Shown here: piece by piece, positions 1 to 4,662 of the stretch
Layout of the letters: each line of letters opens with the position of its first letter
How positions within the stretch are numbered: the stretch's first letter is position 1
Notes under the pieces: model-generated
The model's database searches: none
Told to the model about the DNA's origin: nothing
What the model saw: only the letters and a program-made list of their open reading frames with translations
Translations under genes and position numbers: made by a program
From: Pseudomonadota bacterium
GTDB lineage: Bacteria > Desulfobacterota > BSN033 > G020346125
DNA: 7,055 nucleotides
Assembly (NCBI GenBank): GCA_030673585.1
Contig: DAOVIU010000053.1
Coordinates: 1-7,055 of the forward strand
Reading direction: 5' to 3'

Positions 1-733
1 GGGGATAATCGCTCCCGAACAGGATCTTGTCAGCTCCCACAATAGTTACCGCCACGGAATAGATCTCCCGACGATAGAGAAAGGGGGAGGCCGCTGTATC
101 GTACCAAATCCTCTTTGCGGCCTTGGCCACCTCGGGCATCAGTTCATAGAAAAAGAATCCCCCTCCCCAATGGGCCAAAATGACCCTCAGCCCGGGAAAA
201 CCGCAAATAAAATCGTATATGGATTTCAGTGGGATACTGCACTTCCCCGGATATGGGTGCCCCACCGTTTCGTTGCTATGAAGCATCAATGGAAGATCCG
301 CTTTTTCCAGGATTTCACAGATGGGCTTCATCGAGCGGATATCGTATGAGGCGAGATCGGTGGTATACCAAGCCAATTCCCCGATTCCCCTCATTCCCAG
401 GCTGATGCACCGTTCCGCCTCCTGAATGGCCCCATACCTATCATCGGGCTGGATACAGCCAAATCCGATAATTCTCTCGGGAAAACGGCGCATTCCCTCC
501 AAAATATAGTCGTTTCCCGCGGCACATAGCCCGCTGTCCGACCACGGAAATCCACACACCACGGCCTTGTCGACTCCCGCCTCGTCCATTGAGCGGATCA
601 ATTCCTCTACCCCCACCATTTTCGCCTTTTCATCCTTGTAGATCTCCCCAAAGGCCGGGTCCCTTTGGGCATACGTGTCCCTACTCCTCCTCACCTCGTC
701 TGGGAATACATGGGTGTGGCAATCGATGATCAT
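1..733 (-). CDS. Amidohydrolase family protein (ACMSD/amidohydrolase_2 type), 3' end missing
   Basis: This is a metal-dependent TIM-barrel hydrolase or decarboxylase of the amidohydrolase-2 superfamily, probably cytoplasmic; the substrate cannot be read from sequence. The reading frame is open for 244 codons from ATG at 733 and runs off the left edge. The N-terminus MIIDCHTHVFP holds the HxH metal pair (H6, H8). Further ligand candidates are H152 in LMLHSNE and H188 in ILAHWGGG. The last residues read ILFGSDYP, with D242 as the expected metal-binding or catalytic aspartate. All elements of the family site are therefore present, and only the C-terminal tail (perhaps 20-50 residues by family norm) is lost. 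A GGGA ribosome site lies 5 bases before the start. The gene follows the YciO-type gene by 67 bases on the same strand with no obvious terminator between, so they are probably co-transcribed. Family call is firm; function is open. Confidence 0.9.
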   Translation of the reverse strand, partial: MIIDCHTHVFPDEVRRSRDTYAQRDPAFGEIYKDEKAKMVGVEELIRSMDEAGVDKAVVCGFPWSDSGLCAAGNDYILEGMRRFPERIIGFGCIQPDDRYGAIQEAERCISLGMRGIGELAWYTTDLASYDIRSMKPICEILEKADLPLMLHSNETVGHPYPGKCSIPLKSIYDFICGFPGLRVILAHWGGGFFFYELMPEVAKAAKRIWYDTAASPFLYRREIYSVAVTIVGADKILFGSDYP

Positions 734-800
734 CAGGCTCCCGCTCCCTTTCAACTCCCCGGCTATCTAAAGCTTCCGTCTCCCCAAACTCCAATATCCA

Positions 801-1409
801 TCAGACAAAGGCGCTGACGTCCCCCTTCCCCCTTCGGATGACCTTGGGGACTTCATCGGTTAGGTCGATAATGCTCGAATGTTCTGCCACGATAATGCCT
901 CCGTCAATGACCAAATCAAGGTTTTTGCCAAAACGTTCCTCGATCTCCCGGGGATCACTGTAAAGCTCCTCGTCCGGCCGATATACACTCGTGCTAACGA
1001 TGGAGTGGCCCAATTCCCCCACCAGGGCGAGGCAAACGGGATTGTCGGGAACCCGAATCCCAACGGTCTTCTGCTTGGTCATCACCATTTTGGGGACCAA
1101 CTTCGTGGCCTCGAGTATAAAGGTATAACCTCCGGGCAGGAGTCGTTTCATCGTTTTATAGGCATAATTCGAAACATGGGCATATCGACTGATATCCTTC
1201 AAATCCGAACAGATAAAGCTCAGGGGCTTGTTCCGATTGTGTTTCTTAAGCCTGTAGATCTTCTCAATGGCCTCTTTATTAAATAGGTCACATCCTATCC
1301 CATAGATGGTATCGGTGGGATAACCGATCACGCCCCCCTGCTTGAGTACCTCGACGACCCTCCTGACCAACCTGAGTTGCGGATTTTGAGGATTGATGCT
1401 AATGATCAT
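801..1409 (-). CDS. yciO: YciO-type member of the Sua5/YrdC (threonylcarbamoyl-AMP synthase-like) family
   Basis: A 202-residue protein of the YrdC fold, which binds nucleotides or RNA. TsaC/Sua5 members make threonylcarbamoyl-AMP for the t6A modification of tRNA; the role of the YciO branch is unclear. Seen here: INPQNPQLRLVRRVVEVLKQ at the N-terminus, PTDTIYGIGC (31-40), KPLSFICSDL (61-70), GGYTFILEATKLVP (93-106), GIRVPDNP (117-124) and an IDLTDEVPKVIRRGKGDV end. These resemble E. coli YciO more closely than E. coli TsaC as I remember those sequences. The KxR...SxN tetrad of TsaC/Sua5 does not look intact: by eye the matching positions carry K55-K-H57 and S139-T-S141, so N is replaced by S. 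Start ATG 1409 has a strong GGAGG site 7 bases upstream and a promoter further up. It is first in a likely two-gene unit with the amidohydrolase. Family is sure; threonylcarbamoyl-AMP synthase activity should not be assumed. Confidence 0.9.
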   Translation of the reverse strand: MIISINPQNPQLRLVRRVVEVLKQGGVIGYPTDTIYGIGCDLFNKEAIEKIYRLKKHNRNKPLSFICSDLKDISRYAHVSNYAYKTMKRLLPGGYTFILEATKLVPKMVMTKQKTVGIRVPDNPVCLALVGELGHSIVSTSVYRPDEELYSDPREIEERFGKNLDLVIDGGIIVAEHSSIIDLTDEVPKVIRRGKGDVSAFV

Positions 1410-1458
1410 TGATTATTCCTCCCTCTCAGTTACGTTCGACCTCCGCATGATCAAAAAT

Positions 1459-1487
1459 ATTATCGAGAAATTTCCCCGTTAATTCAA
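1459..1487 (-). promoter_or_regulatory. Probable sigma70-type promoter for the yciO-amidohydrolase unit
   Basis: On the minus strand TTGAAT (1482-1487) and GATAAT (1459-1464) are separated by 17 bases. The -10 matches consensus at 5 of 6 positions and the -35 at 4 of 6. Transcription would start near 1452, giving a leader of about 43 bases that includes the strong ribosome site of the YciO-type gene. Position and strand fit the gene; no experiment supports it. Confidence 0.55.
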
Positions 1488-1575
1488 GGTCATTCTTCCG
1501 GGGCCTGCTGAGCTTTGGGGGCGCCTCTGGGCCTCTCGTTTCTCCCCATACGCATAGGGACCTCAAAGGGAAAGG

Positions 1576-1595
1576 GCACTTGCGAGGGCAAGTGC
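1576..1595 (-). terminator. Perfect hairpin after the lipoprotein gene, possible terminator
   Basis: GCACTTGC and GCAAGTGC form a perfect 8-bp stem around a 4-base loop. It lies about 37 bases past the stop codon of the minus-strand lipoprotein gene. On that strand it is followed by CCTTTCCCTTT rather than a clean run of T, so intrinsic termination would be inefficient. It may be only a 3'-end stabilising structure. The rest of the 223-base gap (1410-1632) holds the yciO promoter and nothing else I recognise. Confidence 0.35.
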
Positions 1596-1632
1596 TTCGC
1601 TGGGAATTGGATCAACGGAGAGTATCGGCAAG

Positions 1633-2229
1633 TCAACGCGAGAAGTGCATCAAATGCCGCTCCACCGAGTGGGGGAAATCCGGATAGTGGTCTTTCGAAA
1701 AGGCCACGGCCATACCATATTCATTGACGATCTCATACCTGGGTTTCGTCCGATTCGCGCCGGGCGGGCGCGGCGGCAACGAGCTGACAGAGGGAAGATA
1801 TATGTAAAAGGTACCGATATAGGTGAACTTCCGCGGCAAGACATCGAAATAGATGGGTAAGGGTTCAACGCTGTTGGCCTGACCACCGGGAAATCGATAG
1901 ACCCACCTCCACAACCCATACTCCCCATGGGGCACCTTCAAGCAGAAATACCCATCCCCCCTAATATAGTGTGAAATCCTCAACTCGGAATGCCTCCCCC
2001 TGATGAAAATTTGAAAGGAGGACTCAGTGAATGGGTCTACCCGGGGACTCTCCCAGGATTTCTCGACCCCTTCCTCCACCACCCCTATCCTGCCAAGGAC
2101 TACCGAGTCGCCCCCGCGGTTTTCAGAGAAATATTCGGTCTCCACATTTTTGATATCCTTGGTGCAGGACGGGACGCAGAGAATTCCCAGGACAAGACAA
2201 ATCCCCAAGAACTTACGGCTCCTTACCAT
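1633..2229 (-). CDS. Putative lipoprotein of unknown function
   Basis: A 198-residue protein that I do not recognise as a named family. It starts MVRSRKF, then a hydrophobic stretch (about 7-19), then CVPSC, which reads as a lipobox with C22 as the lipidated cysteine; this predicts a membrane-anchored, periplasm-facing protein. The body has a beta-rich pattern: VVLGRIGVVEEG (43-54), YFCLKVPHGEYGLWRW (94-109) and PIYFDVLPRKFTYIGTFYI (125-143). The G-Y-x-L-x-V-P-x-G-x-Y rhythm is like carboxypeptidase-regulatory-like (transthyretin-fold) lipoproteins, but this is inference from spacing of residues. A proline-rich turn (PPRPPG, 152-157) precedes the C-terminal part. The start ATG 2229 has only a weak G-rich ribosome site about 13 bases upstream, but it opens the signal sequence and sits a short leader below a good promoter. 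It diverges from the exported DUF2914 gene with 137 bases between them, so both may act in the envelope under shared control. Confidence 0.8.
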   Translation of the reverse strand: MVRSRKFLGICLVLGILCVPSCTKDIKNVETEYFSENRGGDSVVLGRIGVVEEGVEKSWESPRVDPFTESSFQIFIRGRHSELRISHYIRGDGYFCLKVPHGEYGLWRWVYRFPGGQANSVEPLPIYFDVLPRKFTYIGTFYIYLPSVSSLPPRPPGANRTKPRYEIVNEYGMAVAFSKDHYPDFPHSVERHLMHFSR

Positions 2230-2254
2230 GGAATTTGTTCACACCCCCGATTTC

Positions 2255-2284
2255 CTTCACGTATAGGCGGATTCCGCCGTGAAG
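2255..2284. repeat. Interrupted inverted repeat over the lipoprotein promoter, candidate operator
   Basis: The outer arms CTTCAC (2255-2260) and GTGAAG (2279-2284) are perfect complements. Inside them lies GGCGGATTCCGCC (2266-2278), itself a perfect inverted repeat about T2272. Five unpaired bases, GTATA (2261-2265), sit on one side only and belong to the -10 element of the minus-strand promoter. The inner palindrome fills most of the promoter spacer, which is where a repressor or a spacer-distorting activator would bind. Regulation is inferred. Confidence 0.45.
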
Positions 2285-2288
2285 TCAA
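2260..2288 (-). promoter_or_regulatory. Probable sigma70-type promoter for the lipoprotein gene
   Basis: On the minus strand TTGACT (2283-2288) and TATACG (2260-2265) are 17 bases apart. The -35 matches consensus at 5 of 6 positions and the -10 at 4 of 6. Transcription would begin near 2253, about 24 bases before the start codon. The promoter spacer is occupied by a GC-rich palindrome. Confidence 0.6.
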
Positions 2289-2304
2289 GGCACCATTGAT
2301 CGAT

Positions 2305-2332
2305 TTGACGTGTCCGAATTTCCTGGTATAAA
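2305..2332 (+). promoter_or_regulatory. Sigma70-type promoter with extended -10 for the DUF2914 gene
   Basis: TTGACG (2305-2310) and TATAAA (2327-2332) are 16 bases apart, and TGG just before the -10 gives an extended -10 (TGn). Transcription would start near 2339, leaving a leader of about 28 bases that holds the AAGGAGG ribosome site. This placement rules out the GTG at 2310 as start codon, since that codon overlaps the promoter. The -35 boxes of this promoter and the opposing one are 16 bases apart. Confidence 0.65.
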
Positions 2333-2366
2333 TGGTAATAAAGCGTTGATGAAAGGAGGAACCGAA

Positions 2367-2795
2367 ATGACGAAAACGAAAGTACTGCCATTCATAGTAA
2401 CCGCGACCTTCATCTTGGTCTTTCTTACGTCCCCCGTTGGCCAAGTCAGGATAGCAGCTGCCCAGCAAAAACTCGACCTTCCCACGGTTCAAAAAGCGGT
2501 TATTTGCGAGAGGGTTGAAAACCACGTCCCCAGGGGAATCAGACAAATATACCCTTCCTCCGTCGGTACGCTTTGGTGTTTTATGAAACTGGCGGATATT
2601 CCCTCCGAGGGAACCATCTATCACATCTGGTACCACGGAAACAAGGAAATGGCCAAGGTGGAGCTCTCCATATCACCACCTCAATGGAGGACCTACAGTT
2701 CAAAAATCATCTTACCGAATTGGAAGGGCAGTTGGAAGGTGGAGGTCGTCTATGGGGATTACGTGCTCAAGACCGTCGCCTTCGCCGTCCAATAG
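2367..2795 (+). CDS. Exported DUF2914 domain protein
   Basis: A 142-residue protein with an N-terminal signal sequence: MTKTK, then a hydrophobic core (about 6-23), then a likely cleavage region near the alanines at 30-32 before QQKLDL. It should be periplasmic. The mature part matches the DUF2914 pattern as I know it: CERV (48-50 region), VGTLWCFMKL (66-75), a central HIWYHG (86-91), KVEL (97-100), WRTYSSK (107-113), GSWKVEV (121-127) and a final VAFAV. The domain fills nearly the whole mature protein; its molecular function is unknown. ATG 2367 is chosen because AAGGAGG (2353-2359) lies 7 bases upstream and the signal peptide begins there; the longer frame from GTG 2310 overlaps the promoter. 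The gene is divergent from the lipoprotein gene and convergent with the CBS gene (77 bases between stops, no clear terminator hairpin seen). Two cysteines (C48, C71) could form a disulfide after export. Confidence 0.88.
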   Translation: MTKTKVLPFIVTATFILVFLTSPVGQVRIAAAQQKLDLPTVQKAVICERVENHVPRGIRQIYPSSVGTLWCFMKLADIPSEGTIYHIWYHGNKEMAKVELSISPPQWRTYSSKIILPNWKGSWKVEVVYGDYVLKTVAFAVQ

Positions 2796-2872
2796 CAATA
2801 TCGCCGGATATCGCCAACACCTTGAGACTCGAAACCGAGGGGAATGGAAACCCATGGAAGGCGACCCGTGAC

Positions 2873-3283
2873 TTACCCCTCCTTCGATTCGACATAGTGT
2901 CTTAGGATATCCGTCTCGGTGATGAGGCCAATCAAATTGCCTTCCTCAATCACCGGAAGGCACCCAATCCTTTTCTCCAACATCACCTTCCCCGCCTCCT
3001 CAATGCTCGCCTCGGGAGAGATGGTAATAACCTCATCCACCATCACTTCCTTTACTGCCACCGTCTTCATGAACTCCCTCTTCGCCTTTTCGCCAAAACC
3101 CATGGCAGAGGCCAACGAGGCCTTAAAAAGATCTCTCTGGCTCATAATTCCCACCAATCGGCCCTCATCTACAACGGGAAGGTGCCTTATCCTCCCCAAT
3201 TTCATAATATCGTCGGCCAAACTGAGCTCGTCGTTCAAGTCCAACGTTGCCACATCCCTCGTCATGATATCCCTGACCTTCAT
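2873..3283 (-). CDS. Two-CBS-domain protein
   Basis: A 136-residue stand-alone Bateman module. CBS 1 covers about 1-60 (MKVRDIMTRDVATLDLNDEL ... RHLPVVDEGRLVGIMSQRDL) and CBS 2 about 76-132 (VKEVMVDEVITISPEASIEE ... GCLPVIEEGNLIGLITETDI). The GxxSxxDL and GLITxTDIL ends with their aspartates (D51, D125) are the usual ribose-contacting positions for AMP, ATP or similar ligands. A linker with KxxxxREFMK (about 61-75) joins the domains. No catalytic domain is attached, so it is probably a cytosolic nucleotide sensor acting on a partner; the partner is unknown. ATG 3283 is chosen because AGGAGG (3290-3295) lies 6 bases upstream and MKVRDIM is the normal family start. The frame stays open upstream to 3625, but that part is low-complexity, crosses a promoter and hairpins, and is not coding. 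The Nudix gene upstream is on the same strand but 345 bases away. Confidence 0.93.
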   Translation of the reverse strand: MKVRDIMTRDVATLDLNDELSLADDIMKLGRIRHLPVVDEGRLVGIMSQRDLFKASLASAMGFGEKAKREFMKTVAVKEVMVDEVITISPEASIEEAGKVMLEKRIGCLPVIEEGNLIGLITETDILRHYVESKEG

Positions 3284-3347
3284 CGCCTTCCTCCTCACGA
3301 TCAATATCCAAAAGGGATCAAATCGCCACTTCTCTCGACTCGTAGGG

Positions 3348-3378
3348 GGCCGGATCCACGGAAGCTCCGAAACCGGCC
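3348..3378 (-). promoter_or_regulatory. Hairpin at the 5' end of the CBS-protein mRNA
   Basis: GGCCGG (3348-3353) and CCGGCC (3373-3378) form a 6-bp all-GC stem. Inside it CGGA (3359-3362) and TCCG (3366-3369) form a second stem with a 3-base loop. If transcription starts near 3380, as the promoter predicts, the RNA would begin two bases before this structure and then run about 64 bases to the start codon. It may protect the 5' end or act as a regulatory leader. It resembles no riboswitch class I know. Confidence 0.45.
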
Positions 3379-3386
3379 TCGTATGA

Positions 3387-3415
3387 ACAATATCTGAGAG
3401 CCATGAGGATGTCAA
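3387..3415 (-). promoter_or_regulatory. Sigma70-type promoter for the CBS-protein gene
   Basis: On the minus strand a perfect TTGACA (3410-3415) and TATTGT (3387-3392, 4 of 6) are separated by 17 bases. The predicted start near 3380 gives a leader of about 97 bases. The -35 element sits one base from a 7-bp hairpin upstream, so promoter and upstream terminator-like element are packed together. Independent transcription from the Nudix gene is likely. Confidence 0.6.
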
Positions 3416-3416
3416 T

Positions 3417-3434
3417 AAACCCGAACTCGGGTTT
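3417..3434 (-). terminator. Short hairpin between Nudix and CBS transcription units, possible terminator
   Basis: AAACCCG (3417-3423) and CGGGTTT (3428-3434) pair perfectly around AACT. On the minus strand the stem ends in TTT followed by ATT, a poor but possible U-tract. It could end transcripts from the Nudix gene just before the CBS promoter. The distance from the Nudix stop (about 195 bases) and the weak tail keep confidence low. Confidence 0.35.
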
Positions 3435-3628
3435 CCTCTGTTGTTGTTAGAAGTATTATTGAACGTGCTGCAGCTGAAGGGTTGGGGAGGCCTTCGAGGG
3501 ATCAGAACCTTCGCCGGGGGTAGAGGAAAAAGCGGGCAATTTGGAGATGACATGGGGAAACTGCCCTCAAAGGTCCTCGGGAAAAAAGAAGAGCAATGAG
3601 GTATATGGGATCTCGGCCTGTGCATATT
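3435..3628. other. Intergenic stretch with no confident gene
   Basis: Together with the promoter and hairpins to its left this makes up the 345-base gap between the CBS and Nudix genes. On the plus strand a frame is open to a stop at 3597-3599, with TTG 3441 or GTG 3465 as possible starts. It would give a short Gly/Lys-rich peptide of 44-52 residues, with no good ribosome site and no recognisable motif. The minus strand is also open here but yields low-complexity sequence. I see no RNA gene that I can name. Confidence 0.3.
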
Positions 3629-4156
3629 CTACGTAATCTTTAACGTCGCCAGGTATAGTGCGACGATGGTTTTAGCATCTCGAATTTCACCCCTTTTGAT
3701 CATCCCCAAAGCCTCCTCCAATGCAATGGGTCTCACATCCAGTACTTCGTCGATATCGAGATTTTGGCGGCACGGGATGAGGCCGGTAGCCAAGAAGATA
3801 TGAATAAGCTCATCTGAATAGCCCGGCACCGGGTATATCTCACCCATTTTTTGGAAGGTGCGGGCCCGATAACCCACCTCCTCGGGAAGCTCCCTTTTGG
3901 CACACTCAATGGGGCTCTCCCCTGGATTTAAAGTTCCCGCGGGGATCTCCCAGAGAAACTGTCCCGCGGCATGCCGATATTGCTCGATCATGACCACCTT
4001 CCGGTCGGCAAGGAGAGGAACGATGGCTGCCGCCCCGGGATGGTGGATGACTTCTAGTTCGACTGTCTCCCCATTGGGCAGCCTCAGCCTCTCCTTGGAG
4101 AGGCGAAATACCCTCCCCCTATGGAGATCCCATACCTCATCCGGAATGATACCCAT
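3629..4156 (-). CDS. Nudix hydrolase, ADP-ribose pyrophosphatase type
   Basis: A 175-residue cytosolic hydrolase that should cleave a nucleoside diphosphate linked to another group, most likely ADP-ribose or a nucleotide sugar. The Nudix box is complete: G74, E80, then REL-P-EE-V-G-Y (88-96), matching Gx5Ex7REUxEExGU. R88, E89, E92 and E93 are the catalytic and Mg2+-binding residues. Before the box, GAAAIVPLL, VVMIEQYRH and QFLWEIPAGTL (67-76) are the ADPRase-style sequence; after it, GEIYPVPGYSDELIHIFLA (105-123) is the segment that shapes the substrate site in this subfamily, with a typical P-G-x-S-x-E. The proline at 91 inside the box is unusual. Length is normal. ATG 4156 has an AGGAGGA site 4 bases upstream. 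No convincing promoter was found in the AT-rich region upstream, though several weak matches exist. It is divergent from the small cysteine-protein gene. The exact substrate is inference. Confidence 0.93.
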   Translation of the reverse strand: MGIIPDEVWDLHRGRVFRLSKERLRLPNGETVELEVIHHPGAAAIVPLLADRKVVMIEQYRHAAGQFLWEIPAGTLNPGESPIECAKRELPEEVGYRARTFQKMGEIYPVPGYSDELIHIFLATGLIPCRQNLDIDEVLDVRPIALEEALGMIKRGEIRDAKTIVALYLATLKIT

Positions 4157-4283
4157 TTCGTCCTCCTGATTATGAGAAGCAGGCCCTCGGACAACCCATG
4201 ATCCCTATTTTGTGAAATCGCCGCTCTCCTTGACCTGCCAAAAGAAAAAATATTAAAAGATGTTTTATTTCAAAGGACTACGC

Positions 4284-4343
4284 AAAAATTCAAGAAATTT
4301 TTGATCTTTACTTTATTAACTTGCTTAAATTCAAGAATTTTTT
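4284..4343. repeat. Two copies of an AAATTCAAGAA motif in an AT-rich control region
   Basis: AAATTCAAGAA occurs at 4286-4296 and 4327-4337; counting the following T-run the copies agree at 16 of 17 positions. They are offset by 41 bases, close to four helical turns, so a protein would meet both on nearly the same face. Each copy is also an inverted repeat: AAAAATT-CAAGA-AATTTTT at 4284-4302 and a shorter version at 4327-4340. They lie between the divergent Nudix and small cysteine-protein genes. Binding of a regulator is inferred. Confidence 0.5.
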
Positions 4344-4356
4344 TATAAAAAAATTC
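4335..4356. repeat. Perfect 22-bp AT-rich palindrome upstream of a promoter
   Basis: The sequence is GAA, seven T, AT, seven A, TTC and is its own reverse complement over all 22 bases. It begins inside the second AAATTCAAGAA copy and ends 11 bases before the -35 box of the plus-strand promoter. In that place it can serve as an UP element for the RNA polymerase alpha subunit, as an operator or bent-DNA site, or both. Confidence 0.6.
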
Positions 4357-4367
4357 CATTTCACCCC

Positions 4368-4396
4368 TTGACAATTGGCATATTTAGTGTTAAAAG
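4368..4396 (+). promoter_or_regulatory. Promoter of the small cysteine-protein gene
   Basis: A perfect TTGACA (4368-4373) is followed after 17 bases by TAAAAG (4391-4396, 4 of 6), with TGT directly before it acting as an extended -10. AT-rich sequence upstream could add UP-element strength. Transcription would start near 4403, about 29 bases before the start codon. A weaker candidate, TTGACC at 4230-4235 with TAAAAG at 4254-4259 (18 apart), lies further upstream on the same strand. Confidence 0.65.
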
Positions 4397-4431
4397 AACA
4401 TTAACATACCAAATATTGGGGGAGTTAAGCC

Positions 4432-4605
4432 ATGAGTTATATCATTTGCGGAAAACGGAAGGGGAGTCCCAAGGTAAATGTCGAGGTCTGCAGAAGAAAA
4501 TGCAAGCATTCCGAACAATGCAAACCCTACCGGGAATACCTCGACGTTGCCCAGGTCCTTCCCTCAGGAAAGGGCAATGTAGGAAATCACCCCCTATCAC
4601 CTTGA
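4432..4605 (+). CDS. Small four-cysteine protein of unknown function
   Basis: A 57-residue protein that I cannot assign to a family. It begins MSYIICGKRKGSPKVNVEVC and has four cysteines, C6, C20, C24 and C30 (C-x13-C-x3-C-x5-C), in a very basic first half rich in Lys and Arg. After CKPYREYLDVAQV (30-42) comes a Gly/Asn/Pro tail likely to be disordered. The cysteine spacing suggests a structural zinc site or a small iron-sulfur site; H26 could also serve as a ligand. There is no signal peptide or membrane segment, so it should be cytosolic. Support for a real gene: GGGGGAG (4418-4424) lies 7 bases before ATG 4432, a good promoter lies just upstream, and the coding part is less AT-rich than its control region. 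It is divergent from the Nudix gene and convergent with rsmE (57 bases between stops). Expression looks independent. What it binds is unknown. Confidence 0.75.
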   Translation: MSYIICGKRKGSPKVNVEVCRRKCKHSEQCKPYREYLDVAQVLPSGKGNVGNHPLSP

Positions 4606-4662
4606 TCACCCCTACAGTCTATGTCGGTCCCCCTTTACTCCCAAAAACCCTTGCCACCACCC

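Noticed and set aside
879..1286. Plus-strand frame of 135 codons opposite the YciO-type gene
   Set aside because: It is a shadow of a recognised family member with no promoter or ribosome site of its own.
2310..2366. GTG 2310 as start of the DUF2914 gene
   Set aside because: It overlaps the -35 box and would put 19 odd residues before a normal signal peptide; ATG 2367 has an excellent ribosome site.
2223..2636. Minus-strand frame of 137 codons opposite the DUF2914 gene
   Set aside because: It is antisense to a recognised domain, covers the divergent promoters, and its product resembles nothing.
2796..2872. Bidirectional terminator between the convergent DUF2914 and CBS genes
   Set aside because: The only structure seen is a tandem repeat of ATATCGCC, which does not fold into a hairpin with a T-run.
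3284..3625. N-terminal extension of the CBS-protein frame (about 114 more residues)
   Set aside because: The extension is low-complexity, contains the predicted promoter and two hairpins, and has no ribosome site to match the AGGAGG before ATG 3283.
4157..4340. Minus-strand promoter for the Nudix gene
   Set aside because: Several TTGAAT- and TAAAGA-like matches exist, but in such AT-rich DNA they are expected by chance and none has both good boxes and good spacing.
4547..4577. TTGCCC/GGGCAA inverted repeat near the end of the small cysteine-protein gene, as an rsmE terminator
   Set aside because: The 19-base loop, competing pairings and lack of a T-run make it a poor terminator; it lies inside coding sequence.
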